A stretch of 64,000 nt of DNA, from positions 1,550,001 to 1,614,000 of the forward strand of contig NC_012796.1 of the NCBI RefSeq assembly GCF_000010665.1, written 5' to 3'. Source of the DNA: Solidesulfovibrio magneticus RS-1. GTDB taxonomy: Bacteria > Desulfobacterota > Desulfovibrionia > Desulfovibrionales > Desulfovibrionaceae. A model generated the notes under the pieces. The model saw only the letters and a list, made by a program, of their open reading frames with translations, was not told where the DNA came from and did not search any database. The position numbers and the translations under genes were made by a program. This document shows positions 18,491 through 27,133 of this stretch, in pieces; within the stretch, counting starts at the first letter, position 1; every line of letters begins with the position of its first letter.

Positions 18491-18616
18491 GAAGAGGAGC
18501 GGCAGGGCGGCGGCCACCGCACCACCGACGCGATGCGTGAACATCGCGCCACGGCCGAAGCCGCGCTCCAGCCCGCGCGGGCGTTAGAGGGCTACCGCTT
18601 CCGGCTCAACCTGTAA
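18491..18616 (+). pseudogene. 3' fragment of a phage gene upstream of com
   Basis: A frame open from just right of the IS630 end encodes a tail of about 41 residues ending ALEGYRFRLNL, with stop at 18,614-18,616. It immediately precedes the com-like frame, the place occupied by a late gene in Mu-like phages. Its upstream part is missing where the IS630 copy sits. I cannot identify the parent gene. Confidence 0.45.
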
Positions 18617-18906
18617 AGGCAAGCATTGAGATACGTTGCGGACAATGCGGACGTTTACTGGCCAAAGGCACCGGGACCATCGAAATCAAATGCCCCCGCT
18701 GCCGCACCATCAACCACGTGAGGGCCGCGAGCCCCATCACAGAAGGCCATGGAGCCTCCCCCAGGGAGCGCGCCAATGGCCAGACCGTATCATCCGCCGG
18801 GCCTGTCCGACCGTGGCCTGAGGCCAGAGCTTCGCCGATGAACGCTGCGGCGGGTTGGGGGTGGTCTACCAAGCCAGCAACTTCTTGTACTGCGGCAGTC
18901 ACCTGA
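18613..18906 (+). pseudogene. Mu Com-like zinc-finger translational regulator, degenerate
   Basis: The frame encodes SIEIRCGQCGRLLAKG, TIEIKCPRCRTINHVRAAS: four cysteines in two CxxC knuckles, matching the zinc finger of the Mu Com protein, which binds the mom mRNA and allows its translation. The normal initiation codon is absent: the position where Com usually starts reads GTA-AAG. The 3' half runs on into sequence that overlaps the mom-like frame, suggesting an internal deletion that joined com to the middle of mom. I read it as a relic of a Mu-like prophage. Confidence 0.7.
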
Positions 18907-19121
18907 CGACCTTCTGGCACCTGGATGGGGATTGGTTCCATGTCCTGATGCTGACCGCGCACCGCAAGCAAGGAGGCCGCGCCCAATTCCTCCGGGAGAA
19001 CCTCAGCCGGGCTACACGCCACCAGTTCCGGCAGTTCCGCTATGTGCTCTTTTTGAAGCACCCCTGGCGCAAACACCTCCGCCTGTCAGTCCAACCATAC
19101 CCCAAGCGTGAGGCCGCGTGA
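18771..19121 (+). pseudogene. Mu Mom-like DNA-modification protein, truncated
   Basis: From 18,822 the frame reads GQSFADERCGGLGVVYQASNF, LYCGSH, and ends KHPWRKHLRLSVQPYPK-REAA, the characteristic second half of Mom-family acyltransferase-like proteins, which carbamoylate adenines in phage DNA. Upstream, the same frame has RIIRRACPTVA and then a TGA (18,819-18,821) where a tryptophan codon would be natural. The N-terminal half is missing. Mom is active only with Com; both are broken here. Confidence 0.65.
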
Positions 19122-19328
19122 CGGCAACGTGCGTCCGCCGTGTGACTTTGGTCGTCCGCAATAATTTGCTTGGGCAACATGGACCTTCTACAGGACGTCC
19201 CCAGTTTTCCAGATGTTCTCCAATGTCCCGGTTATCTAGGGCGGTAGAGGCTATTTCAGTCGACCCGCTATTGAAGTCCGTACCGACCGGGATAAGGCCA
19301 TCTCCTTGCGTGTCTACCGAGAGCTTGA

Positions 19329-20789
19329 TCACGTTTTCGATGCAGGCCGGGGTCGTTCTTCTTCGTGATCCTGGAGCGATTGCCGGTATTTGCTGACCGC
19401 CTGGCGCGATACGCCAAGGAGTTGGGCGGCAACGGACTGGTTGCCGCCCGCCCGGCGCAACGCTTCTTCAAACAACAGTGTACGCGCTTGATTAAGCGTG
19501 GGCAGCCTGGGACCAAAGCCCAGAAGTCCCGTGTCCGACGTTGGGCCGGGGAGGCCCTGCCCGGCCGCAGGGTCGAAGGGTAGGACCAGGCGGAACTGTT
19601 TTGGTCCAAGCTCTTCGCCGTCGGCCAGACGGGCCGCGTCGTGCACGAGATGGCACAATTCGCGGACATTGCCCGGGAAGGCATACCGGCCCAGCAGGGC
19701 CGCGATGCCCGGGACGTCCGGACGCAGCACAACCCCCATCTCCCGGGCCGCCTGGGCCGCGAAATAGTCGATGAGCAGCGGCAGATCGCCGATCCGCTCC
19801 CGCAGCGGCGGCAGGGTCACCATGTGGCCGCGCAGCCGGAAATACAGGTCGCGCCGGAAAAGCCCCTGTTCCTGCAGGGCGTTGAGATCCTGGTGCGTCG
19901 CGGCGATGATGCGGGCCGTGGACTTGCGCGAAACATCCGAACCAAGGGGCGCGTATTCCGCCTCCTGGAGCAGGCGCAGCAGCTTTTTTTGGGACTGCGG
20001 GCTCAAATCGCCGATTTCATCCAGGAACAGCGTGCCGCCCCGGGCCGTCTCGACCAGCCCCGCCCGAACCTGGGACGCCCCGGTAAAGGCTCCCTTGGTG
20101 TGGCCAAAAAGGGTGTCGGCCACGATATTATCATCCAGCCCGGCCATGTTGACGGCCACGAATTTCCCCGTCCGCCGGCTGGCCCGGTGCATGGCCTGGG
20201 CGATCAGCTCCTTGCCGGCGCCGCTTTCCCCGATCAGCAGCACCGGCCAGGACGTCTCCGCTACGGCCTCGACATAGTGGAACACCGCCCGCATGGTTTT
20301 GTCGGCGGTGACGATGGCCGCGAAATGTTCCGGACAGTCCAGCTCCTCCTGGAACAGGCGCTGGCGCAGGGTGGAGTTTTCCCGGCGCAACTCGAAGATC
20401 TCGATGGCGTGCTTGATGCCGGCGATCAAGGTGTTGCGCGATTCGGTCTTGACGATGAAATCAAAGGCCCCAAGGCGGATGCAGTTGATGGCGGTCTTGA
20501 TCTGATTGAGCCCGGAGATGACAAGCACCGGCAATTCCGGATGCTCGGCCAAAATAAGCGGGATGAGTTCCTCGCCGGCGATATGGGGCATCATGAGGTC
20601 CACGGCCACGGCGCAGTATTGCTGCCGCCCGAGGGTTTCGAGCACCAACCGGCTGTCGGAGAGCGTCATGACGTTGTCCACGCCCGAGGCGCGCAGGGCG
20701 TTTTGAAAGCTGCGCAGCCACGCCTCTTCGTTGTCCACGAGCAACACCGGATAGCGGGGCGAAACCGGTTTTGGCTTGTTACGCTCCAT
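19329..20789 (-). CDS. NtrC-family sigma-54-dependent response regulator
   Basis: 486 residues in three domains. The receiver (1-130) has Asp64 in VAVDLMMP. The AAA+ domain (about 150-390) has Walker A GESGAGKE, the sigma-54 contact loop GAFTGA, GGTLFLDEIGD and the arginine-finger region FRRDLYFRL. The C-terminus is a Fis-type helix-turn-helix (ALRRAGGNQSVAAQLLGVSRQAVSKYRQSL). The start at 20,789 overlaps the end of the PocR kinase gene by 11 bases, so the pair is coupled. A sigma-54-like promoter with upstream inverted repeats lies in front of the divergent diol dehydratase operon, its likely target. Confidence 0.92.
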   Translation of the reverse strand: MERNKPKPVSPRYPVLLVDNEEAWLRSFQNALRASGVDNVMTLSDSRLVLETLGRQQYCAVAVDLMMPHIAGEELIPLILAEHPELPVLVISGLNQIKTAINCIRLGAFDFIVKTESRNTLIAGIKHAIEIFELRRENSTLRQRLFQEELDCPEHFAAIVTADKTMRAVFHYVEAVAETSWPVLLIGESGAGKELIAQAMHRASRRTGKFVAVNMAGLDDNIVADTLFGHTKGAFTGASQVRAGLVETARGGTLFLDEIGDLSPQSQKKLLRLLQEAEYAPLGSDVSRKSTARIIAATHQDLNALQEQGLFRRDLYFRLRGHMVTLPPLRERIGDLPLLIDYFAAQAAREMGVVLRPDVPGIAALLGRYAFPGNVRELCHLVHDAARLADGEELGPKQFRLVLPFDPAAGQGLPGPTSDTGLLGFGPRLPTLNQARTLLFEEALRRAGGNQSVAAQLLGVSRQAVSKYRQSLQDHEEERPRPASKT

Positions 20790-22755
20790 CCCTGTCACCC
20801 TGGCCCCTGGAACCGGCTGGCGCCGGGATTGATCGGCCTGACCCATTGGGGGCGGGCCGATCTGTTGTCTTGGCCAGGCCGGCCGCGCAGGCCGGCAGCC
20901 GCAGCTCCACCGTGGTCATGACGCCGGGATCGGAAGCAAAGGTCAAACGCCCGCCATGTTCCTCGACGATGGTGGCCGAGACGGAAAGCCCAAGCCCCGT
21001 GCCGCCGGTTTCCCGCTTGGTGGTGAAAAACGGGTCCATGATCTTGGAGAGCACGTCCGGCGATATGCCAATGCCCCCGTCCGTCACCCGGACGACCAGG
21101 CAATCCGCGGCGGCATCATAAAAGGTCTTCACGCCAATGGCCTGACTGGGTTCGGACAGGGCCTCGCAGGCGTTGACCACGAGATTGATGACGACCTGGG
21201 AGAGCTTTTGCGGATTGGCGGTCACCGGCGGCAGGCCCTCGGCCAGGGACACGGTGAAGCGGCGGGTGCTCTTGGCCACAAGATTGCCGACAAGTTCCAA
21301 GGAACTGCGCACGACGGCATTGATGTCGATGTCCCATTTGAAATCCTCGGGCGAGTGGCGCGAGAAATTCTTGAGACTGCCGACAATGCCGCGGATGCGG
21401 GCGGCTCCTTCAAACATGCGGGCCAGGAGATCGGGCATCTGGTCGCGCAGTTCGGAATACTCCAGGCCCCCGGCCAGAAAATCGCCGTTGTCCCGATAAT
21501 AGGCGTCCAGGATGGGCGCAACGTCTTCCCAGACCTCCTGAAGCAGCGGCAGGTTCAGCGTGATCACGCTGTTGGGGTTGTTGATCTCGTGGGCCATGCC
21601 GGCCACGAGCACCCCAAGGGAAACCATTTTGTCGGCCTGGATCAGCTGCTGCTGTTTTTCCTTGGCCACCTGATCGGCCAACACCTGCTCGGTGATGTCG
21701 CGTACGGCCAGCACCCGGGCGGCGCGGCCCTGATAGGCCATGTCGCGTTCCCGGATTTCGCAGACCCGTTCCTCGCCCCCCGGCCCCAGGAATTTCGCCA
21801 GACAGGCGTCCCCGTCGTCGGCGTCGGGACAGGCCGTCGCCAAGGGCCGGTCGGCTAAGGAAACCAGGCTTTCGACGTCGCGGCCCAGCAGGGCCTGGCG
21901 CGTGCGGCCGAACATGGCGCAGCCGGCCTTGTTGACGTCCAGAATCCTGCCGCCCTGGTGAATGAAGATGCCTTCGAACGTGGCCCCGGAAAGCTGTCGG
22001 AAACGTTCTTCGCTTTCCCGCAAAGCCAGTTCCGCCTGCCGCAGCCGTTCGATGGCCTGGGCCTGCAGGTAATTGTTTTCCGCGAGGGTCGAGATCTGGT
22101 AGGCGATCAGGCAAAGCGCCTGGCACACATTGAGAAATTGCTCGCGGGTCATGACCGGGACTTCGGCCAGGGCGGTCCGGTATTGTTCTTCGTCGGCCCC
22201 GATCTCGGCCGCATAGGCGCGCATCCGGTCGTCGTCGCCGCATTCGATGCGCACCTGTCCCACCACCCAATTGGCCACATGGCGCTCGCCCACATAGATG
22301 CTCGTGCCGCCGTCCCACAGGCCGCTGCTCAGGCACGGACGCATGATCGGCTCCAGAGGATCGTTGGACCCGAAGGCCGCGTCGGAACGGATGCAGTTGG
22401 CAAGGCCGGTCGGGGTGCGGCGCACCACTTCCCGGCACAGGCGGCAGAAACGGCTCGGGCGGGTGATGGGGCGGCCGTCGACCTCGGTGATGATGGAGGC
22501 GACGTTGGTGGCGGCGGCAAAGGCGTCCTGGATTTCCTGGATGGCCTCAAGATTGAAAATGTCGCGGAAGGCCAGCTGGCTGTCGGCCGGTGCTTCGGCC
22601 GGCCAGCGAAATCCCGGCCGCGTCGGATCGCGCAGGAGGCACAGGCCATAGCCTGTTTCCAGTTCGCGAATGCGGGCGCGCAGGCTTTCGAGTTCCCGCA
22701 GCAGCGTCCCCCTGGCCGGGCGCTGCTGCGCCGGCCCATGCTCCCGTGGCTCCAT
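20779..22755 (-). CDS. PocR-domain sensor histidine kinase
   Basis: 658 residues, predicted cytoplasmic (no transmembrane run). Residues about 45-210 form a PocR domain: FRDIFNLEAIQEIQDAFAAATNVAS, a cysteine-rich CRLCREVV...CIRSD loop, and later GLWDGGTSIYVGERHVANW. A PAS domain (about 250-370) follows, then a HisKA domain with the phospho-accepting histidine in VAGMAHEINNPNS and a HATPase domain ending DPFFTTKRETGGTGLGLS. PocR domains are known from regulators of propanediol and glycerol use, so this kinase probably senses a small diol or related compound. The start at 22,755 has GGGAGGGAG upstream; a longer frame to 23,007 lacks one. Confidence 0.9.
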   Translation of the reverse strand: MEPREHGPAQQRPARGTLLRELESLRARIRELETGYGLCLLRDPTRPGFRWPAEAPADSQLAFRDIFNLEAIQEIQDAFAAATNVASIITEVDGRPITRPSRFCRLCREVVRRTPTGLANCIRSDAAFGSNDPLEPIMRPCLSSGLWDGGTSIYVGERHVANWVVGQVRIECGDDDRMRAYAAEIGADEEQYRTALAEVPVMTREQFLNVCQALCLIAYQISTLAENNYLQAQAIERLRQAELALRESEERFRQLSGATFEGIFIHQGGRILDVNKAGCAMFGRTRQALLGRDVESLVSLADRPLATACPDADDGDACLAKFLGPGGEERVCEIRERDMAYQGRAARVLAVRDITEQVLADQVAKEKQQQLIQADKMVSLGVLVAGMAHEINNPNSVITLNLPLLQEVWEDVAPILDAYYRDNGDFLAGGLEYSELRDQMPDLLARMFEGAARIRGIVGSLKNFSRHSPEDFKWDIDINAVVRSSLELVGNLVAKSTRRFTVSLAEGLPPVTANPQKLSQVVINLVVNACEALSEPSQAIGVKTFYDAAADCLVVRVTDGGIGISPDVLSKIMDPFFTTKRETGGTGLGLSVSATIVEEHGGRLTFASDPGVMTTVELRLPACAAGLAKTTDRPAPNGSGRSIPAPAGSRGQGDRDGA

Positions 22756-23000
22756 GTCGCTCCCTCCCGGCGCGCTCTGGCCGCGCCCTCCCAAGTCCTG
22801 GGCAGCTTTGCCAGATCCGTGCCGCCGCAGCCCTTCCCGGTCTCGCCCAGCCCGAGCCGGATACGGGCTTTGGCAGACGGTTCCCCGCGCTTTTTCCGGA
22901 GAAATGCCCCGTTTTTGTCCTGGGAAAGCCTCTTGCCGGCCGCCAGCCCGGCGTCTTTGCCCGCGCTTGCGTGATCGTGACAACCACCCTTGGCTGGCGA

Positions 23001-23090
23001 CAACCACGGTTGACGGCCTCTAAGGCCCGTCCGGCCTGGGGCCGGGGCCTTTGGCCTGTCCGGTCAGCCTATTTTTGTCAACCTTGGTTG
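23001..23090. promoter_or_regulatory. Two enhancer-like inverted repeats upstream of diol dehydratase operon
   Basis: CAACCACGGTTG at 23,001-23,012 and CAACCTTGGTTG at 23,079-23,090 share the arms CAACC-NN-GGTTG, and in one orientation both extend to GTCAACC. They lie 78 bases apart, about 90 and 170 bases upstream of the sigma-54-like promoter, the normal distance for activator sites of an NtrC-family protein. A third, weaker half-site occurs at 22,980-22,995. Confidence 0.6.
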
Positions 23091-23132
23091 CGGGGGAGGG
23101 CGGGGCGAGGCCGTTCCTGAAGCGTCAAATTT

Positions 23133-23144
23133 TATGTTAACATA
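23133..23144. promoter_or_regulatory. Perfect palindrome TATGTTAACATA
   Basis: A 12-bp perfect palindrome in an AT-rich patch between the enhancer-like repeats and the sigma-54-like promoter; a second dyad AAAAT-GT-ATTTT follows at 23,152-23,163. Either could be a site for a bending protein such as IHF or for an anaerobic regulator. No partner can be named. Confidence 0.35.
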
Positions 23145-23169
23145 CTAAAATAAAATGTATTTTATGGTT

Positions 23170-23184
23170 TGGAACAGCGTTTGA
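23170..23184 (+). promoter_or_regulatory. Sigma-54-like promoter (-24/-12)
   Basis: TGGAAC, five bases, then TTGA: it matches the TGGCAC-N5-TTGC consensus except for the fourth and last bases. It lies about 80 bases before the GlcG-like start codon and downstream of the enhancer-like repeats. The divergent gene encodes a sigma-54 activator with the GAFTGA loop, which supports the assignment. Confidence 0.55.
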
Positions 23185-23262
23185 ATAAAGTCCTGTCCAG
23201 AGCAACGTCCACTCTTGGCCCGGACGCTTAAGCCGCCTCCGGCAACGACAAGGAGCCCCGTC

Positions 23263-23661
23263 ATGCCCGTCACCCTCCAAGCCGCCCGCCGCATGATCGA
23301 GGCGGCCAAGGCCAAGGCCGACACCCTGGGCGTCCCCATGGTCGTGGCCGTGGTCGATGCCGGCGGCAACCTGGCCGCCCTGGACCGCCAGGACGACGCC
23401 CTGCTGGTCAGCATCGATCTGGCCCGGGACAAGGCCTATTCGGCCGTGGCCGTCAAGGCCGACACCGCCACCATCGGCAGCCTGTCCCAGCCCGGAGCCG
23501 AACTGTTCGGCCTTGGCCGGGCCTGCGGCGGACGTATCGTCACCTTTGGCGGCGGCCTGCCCATCGTGGAAAACGGCCGGGTCGTCGGTGGCATCGGCGT
23601 CAGCGGCGGCAGCGTGGCCCAGGACACGGCCTGCGCCGAAGCCGGCCTGGCCGCCTATTGA
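23263..23661 (+). CDS. GlcG/HbpS-family protein in diol dehydratase operon
   Basis: 132 residues with the GlcG/HbpS (DUF336) fold signature: LQAARRMIEAAKAKADTLGVPMVVAVVDAGGNL, then GGLPIVENGRVVGGIGVSGG. Family members bind haem or small metabolites, and related domains occur in propanediol- and glycerol-degradation operons, for example as part of PduO. The start at 23,263 has AAGGAG upstream. It is the first gene after the sigma-54-like promoter, 53 bases before the glycyl-radical dehydratase, so it probably serves that pathway, perhaps as a protective or cofactor-handling protein. The exact role is unknown. Confidence 0.85.
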   Translation: MPVTLQAARRMIEAAKAKADTLGVPMVVAVVDAGGNLAALDRQDDALLVSIDLARDKAYSAVAVKADTATIGSLSQPGAELFGLGRACGGRIVTFGGGLPIVENGRVVGGIGVSGGSVAQDTACAEAGLAAY

Positions 23662-23714
23662 GTCGCTTTTTGCGGCGGCACGTCGCAACGACACATAACC
23701 ATCCGGAGGAAGCA

Positions 23715-26105
23715 ATGTCCCAGCATCAGGTTCAAGCGCCCGATCTCCATGGCCCCACCCAACGCACCACTGCCGCCCTGGCCCGGTTTGTCGACACCAC
23801 GCCGACCATCTGTCCCGAACGGGCAATGCTCATCACCGAATCCTACAAGGAGACCGAGGCCCTGCCCATGGTCCTTCGCCGGGCCAAGGCCCTGGAGAAG
23901 ATCCTGGCCGGGATGCCGATTTTCATCCAGGACGGGGAACTCATCGTGGGCAACCAGGCCAGCAAGCCCAGAAGCGCCCCCATCTTTCCGGAATTTTCGT
24001 GCAAATGGGTCGAGGCCGAGCTCGACCGTCTGGCCAACCGCACGGCCGACGTCTTTTTGATCTCCGAGAACACCAAGGCCAAGCTGCGCCAAGCCTTCGC
24101 CTACTGGGACGGCAAAACCACCAACGAGTTCGCCGCCGCCATGATGCCGCCCCAAGCCCTGGAAGCCCACAACGACGTGGTCTATACCGTGGGCAACTAC
24201 TTCTACAACGGCGTGGGCCACATATCCGTGGATTACGCCAAGGCGATCGGCCAGGGCCTGTCCGGTGTCATCGCCAACGCCCGCCAGGCCCTTGAAGCCC
24301 TGGACTATGCCGACGCCGAACAGCTCAAAAAGCGCCATTTCCTCGAAGCGGTCATCATCGCCAATCAGGCTGTCGTCGATTTCGCCGGCCGCTTCGCCAC
24401 CCTGGCCGCCGCCCTGGCCGCCGACTGCGCCGATCCGATCCGGCGCGACGAGCTGCAGGAAATCGCCCGCATCTGCCGCAAGGTTCCGGCCCAGCCGGCC
24501 GAAACCTTCCACGAGGCGATCCAGGCCTTCTGGTTCGTCCATCTGGTCATCCAGATCGAGTCCAACGGGCATTCCATCTCGCCCATGCGCTTCGACCAGT
24601 ACATGGAACCCTACTATGCCCGGGACAAGGGCCGGGTGTTGCCGGAAAAAGCCCAGGAACTCCTGGATCTGCTCTGGATCAAGTTTGCCGAACTCAACAA
24701 GGTGCGGGACGAAAATTCCACCATGGCCTTCGCCGGCTATCCCATGTTCATGAACCTCATCGTCGGCGGCCAGAAGCGCGACGGTTCCGACGCCACCAAC
24801 GATCTGTCGTTTATGTGCCTGCAGGCCGCCGCCAACACCAAGCTCTACGCCCCCTCGCTGTCCATCCGCATCCACGAGGGCACGCCTCCGGCGCTGTACA
24901 AAAAGGCCGGCGAAATAAGCCGCCTGGGCATGGGCTACCCGGCCTACTACAACGACCGGGTGATCATTCCGGCCCTGCTGGCCCGGGGCCTGACCCGCGA
25001 GGATGCCCGGGACTACGGCATCATCGGCTGCGTGGAGCCGCAGGTGGGCGGCAAGACCGAGGGCTGGCACGACGCCGCCTTCTTCAACATGGGCAAGGTC
25101 ATGGAACTGGCCCTAAACGACGGCGTGGACAAGCGCACCGGCAAGCAGATCGGCCCCAAGTCCGGCAGCCTGGAAACATTCCAGACCTTTGACGACGTGA
25201 TGGCCTCCTACAAGACCCAGACCGCCTACTTTGTCCGTCTCATGGCCGCGGCCGACAACGCCGTGGACATGGCCCACGGCGTGCGTTGCCCGCTGCCGTT
25301 TCTTTCCTCCCTGGTCGATGACTGCATCGCCGCCGGCAAATCCCTCCAGGAAGGCGGCGCCCACTACAACTTCACCGGTCCCCAGGGCGTGGGCGTGGCC
25401 AACGCCGGCGACTGCCTGACCGCCATCAAGAAGCTGGTCTTCGACGACCGCCTGCTCACCCTGGCCGAACTGCGCCAGGCCCTCGACAGCGATTTCGAGG
25501 GCCGCGAGGATGTGCGCCAGATGCTTCTCAACCGCGCCCCCAAGTACGGCAACGACGACGACTATGCCGACGCCGTGGCAAAGGAAGCGGCGCGCATCTA
25601 TTGCGAAGAGGTCAACCGCTACACCAACCCGCGCGGCGGCCGCTTCCAGCCGGGCCTGTATCCGGCCTCGGCCAACGTGCCCCTGGGTTCGGTGGTGGCC
25701 GCCACGCCCGACGGTCGCAAGGCCTGGAGCCCGCTTGCCGACGGCGTCTCGCCCATCTCCGGTTGCGACACCTGCGGTCCCACGGCCTCGGTGCTGTCCG
25801 TGGCCAAGCTCGACCATGAAATCGCTTCCAACGGCACCTTGCTCAACCAGAAGTTCCACCCCACGGCCCTGGAAGGCGACCAGGGACTCAACAACCTCAA
25901 GGCCGTGACCGAAACCTACTTCCAAAACGGCGGTTTCCACGTCCAGTACAACGTCATCAGCCGGGAAACCCTCCTGGAAGCCCAGGCCCAGCCCGAGGCC
26001 TACAAGAACCTGGTGGTGCGCGTTGCCGGCTACAGCGCCTTTTTCACGGCGCTGGACAAGTCCCTGCAGGACGACATCATCGCCCGGACCGAACAGACCT
26101 TCTAA
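23715..26105 (+). CDS. dhaB1: B12-independent glycyl-radical glycerol/diol dehydratase
   Basis: 796 residues, a PFL-like glycyl-radical enzyme. It agrees with the Clostridium butyricum glycerol dehydratase at the residues I can compare: His169 in GVGHISVDY, His286-Ser287 in ESNGHSISP, the thiyl Cys439 and Glu441 in GCVEPQ, Asp453 in EGWHD, and the radical glycine Gly772 in RVAGYSA. It should dehydrate glycerol or 1,2-propanediol to the aldehyde without B12. The start at 23,715 has CGGAGGA upstream. Its activating enzyme follows. The PocR kinase next door senses this class of compound. No microcompartment shell or alcohol dehydrogenase gene is in the window. Propanediol and glycerol as substrate cannot be separated by eye. 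Confidence 0.9.
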   Translation: MSQHQVQAPDLHGPTQRTTAALARFVDTTPTICPERAMLITESYKETEALPMVLRRAKALEKILAGMPIFIQDGELIVGNQASKPRSAPIFPEFSCKWVEAELDRLANRTADVFLISENTKAKLRQAFAYWDGKTTNEFAAAMMPPQALEAHNDVVYTVGNYFYNGVGHISVDYAKAIGQGLSGVIANARQALEALDYADAEQLKKRHFLEAVIIANQAVVDFAGRFATLAAALAADCADPIRRDELQEIARICRKVPAQPAETFHEAIQAFWFVHLVIQIESNGHSISPMRFDQYMEPYYARDKGRVLPEKAQELLDLLWIKFAELNKVRDENSTMAFAGYPMFMNLIVGGQKRDGSDATNDLSFMCLQAAANTKLYAPSLSIRIHEGTPPALYKKAGEISRLGMGYPAYYNDRVIIPALLARGLTREDARDYGIIGCVEPQVGGKTEGWHDAAFFNMGKVMELALNDGVDKRTGKQIGPKSGSLETFQTFDDVMASYKTQTAYFVRLMAAADNAVDMAHGVRCPLPFLSSLVDDCIAAGKSLQEGGAHYNFTGPQGVGVANAGDCLTAIKKLVFDDRLLTLAELRQALDSDFEGREDVRQMLLNRAPKYGNDDDYADAVAKEAARIYCEEVNRYTNPRGGRFQPGLYPASANVPLGSVVAATPDGRKAWSPLADGVSPISGCDTCGPTASVLSVAKLDHEIASNGTLLNQKFHPTALEGDQGLNNLKAVTETYFQNGGFHVQYNVISRETLLEAQAQPEAYKNLVVRVAGYSAFFTALDKSLQDDIIARTEQTF

Positions 26106-26130
26106 CCCACGTCAACCCACGCCAACCCAC

Positions 26131-26159
26131 GGCCGGGGGACGCAAGACGTCCCCCGGCC
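26131..26159 (+). promoter_or_regulatory. Strong intercistronic stem-loop
   Basis: GGCCGGGGGACG and CGTCCCCCGGCC form a perfect 12-bp stem with the loop CAAGA, between the dehydratase stop and the activase start. There is no T run. It is placed to reduce read-through or to protect the upstream mRNA, giving more dehydratase than activase, as these enzymes need. Confidence 0.6.
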
Positions 26160-26170
26160 CAAGGCCTTGC

Positions 26171-27133
26171 ATGAACTGGAAACAGCGTCAGCACACGTTT
26201 CGATTGTCCGACCGGGATCGCCCCGGTCCCACCGGGCTTGTTTTCGACATCCAGCGTTTCGCCGTGCATGACGGCGGCGGCATCCGCACCCTGGTGTTTC
26301 TCAAGGGCTGTCCGCTGCGTTGCCAGTGGTGCCAGAATCCGGAATCCATGTTTCTCGGCCCGGAAATCCTGCGCATTCCGCACAACTGCATCTCGTGCGT
26401 GAAGTGCATGACTCTGTGTCCCCAGAAGGCCATTTGCTACGATGGCGGCGGCGAAATCGGCATCGACCGTGTCCGGTGCGATCTGTGCGGGGACTGCGTG
26501 ACGTCCTGCTATGCCGGCTCCATGACTATTGTGGGCCGCTATCTGACGGCCGGGGAAGTCATGGAGGAGGTGGATCGGGACCGGAAGTTCTACGCTGAGT
26601 CCGGCGGCGGGGTGACCTTTTCCGGCGGGGAGCCGACGTCCCAGCCGGACTTCTTGCTGTCCTGCCTGCGCGCGGCCAAGGCCCGGGGGCTGCACACGGC
26701 CGTGGAGACCTGCGGACACGCGCCCTGGGAGACGTTGGCCGCCTTGCGCGACGTCGTTGACCTGTTTTTGTGCGACATCAAACACATGGACACGGCGCGC
26801 CACCGGGAACTGACGGGGATGCCTAACGAACGCATCCTGGACAACATCGCCCGTCTGAGCCAGGCCGGCAGCGCCCTGCGCCTGCGTCTGCCTCTTGTGC
26901 CCGGCGTCAACGACAGCGAGGCCAATATCGTTGCCAGCGCGCAATTCGCCGCAGCGCTGCCGACCCTTGAGGGGTTTGACATCCTGCCCTACCACCGCCT
27001 CGGTGAAGCGAAGTGGCGACAGCTGGGGCGGGTCTATCCCATGCACGACGTTGCGCCGCACACGCGCGAGGATGTTCTGGCCAAGGCCTGTCTGGCCGGG
27101 CAGCATGTTGGAGGCGTCGGCATCGGAGGCTGA
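26171..27133 (+). CDS. dhaB2: Glycyl-radical enzyme activating enzyme (radical SAM)
   Basis: 320 residues. The radical SAM cluster motif is near residue 50 in KGCPLRCQWCQNPES (CxxxCxxC). Two ferredoxin-like 4Fe-4S motifs follow: CISCVKCMTLCP and CDLCGDCVTSC, as in activases of glycerol dehydratase and related enzymes. FSGGEPTSQPDF is the SAM-binding GGE motif. The protein would abstract a hydrogen from Gly772 of the upstream dehydratase under anaerobic conditions. It is separated from that gene by 65 bases containing a stem-loop, and no other glycyl-radical enzyme is near. Confidence 0.92.
   Translation: MNWKQRQHTFRLSDRDRPGPTGLVFDIQRFAVHDGGGIRTLVFLKGCPLRCQWCQNPESMFLGPEILRIPHNCISCVKCMTLCPQKAICYDGGGEIGIDRVRCDLCGDCVTSCYAGSMTIVGRYLTAGEVMEEVDRDRKFYAESGGGVTFSGGEPTSQPDFLLSCLRAAKARGLHTAVETCGHAPWETLAALRDVVDLFLCDIKHMDTARHRELTGMPNERILDNIARLSQAGSALRLRLPLVPGVNDSEANIVASAQFAAALPTLEGFDILPYHRLGEAKWRQLGRVYPMHDVAPHTREDVLAKACLAGQHVGGVGIGG

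Noticed and set aside
23655-25070. 471-codon minus-strand frame opposite the diol dehydratase
   Set aside because: Shadow of a strongly conserved plus-strand gene in GC-rich DNA; no ribosome site and no recognisable domain.
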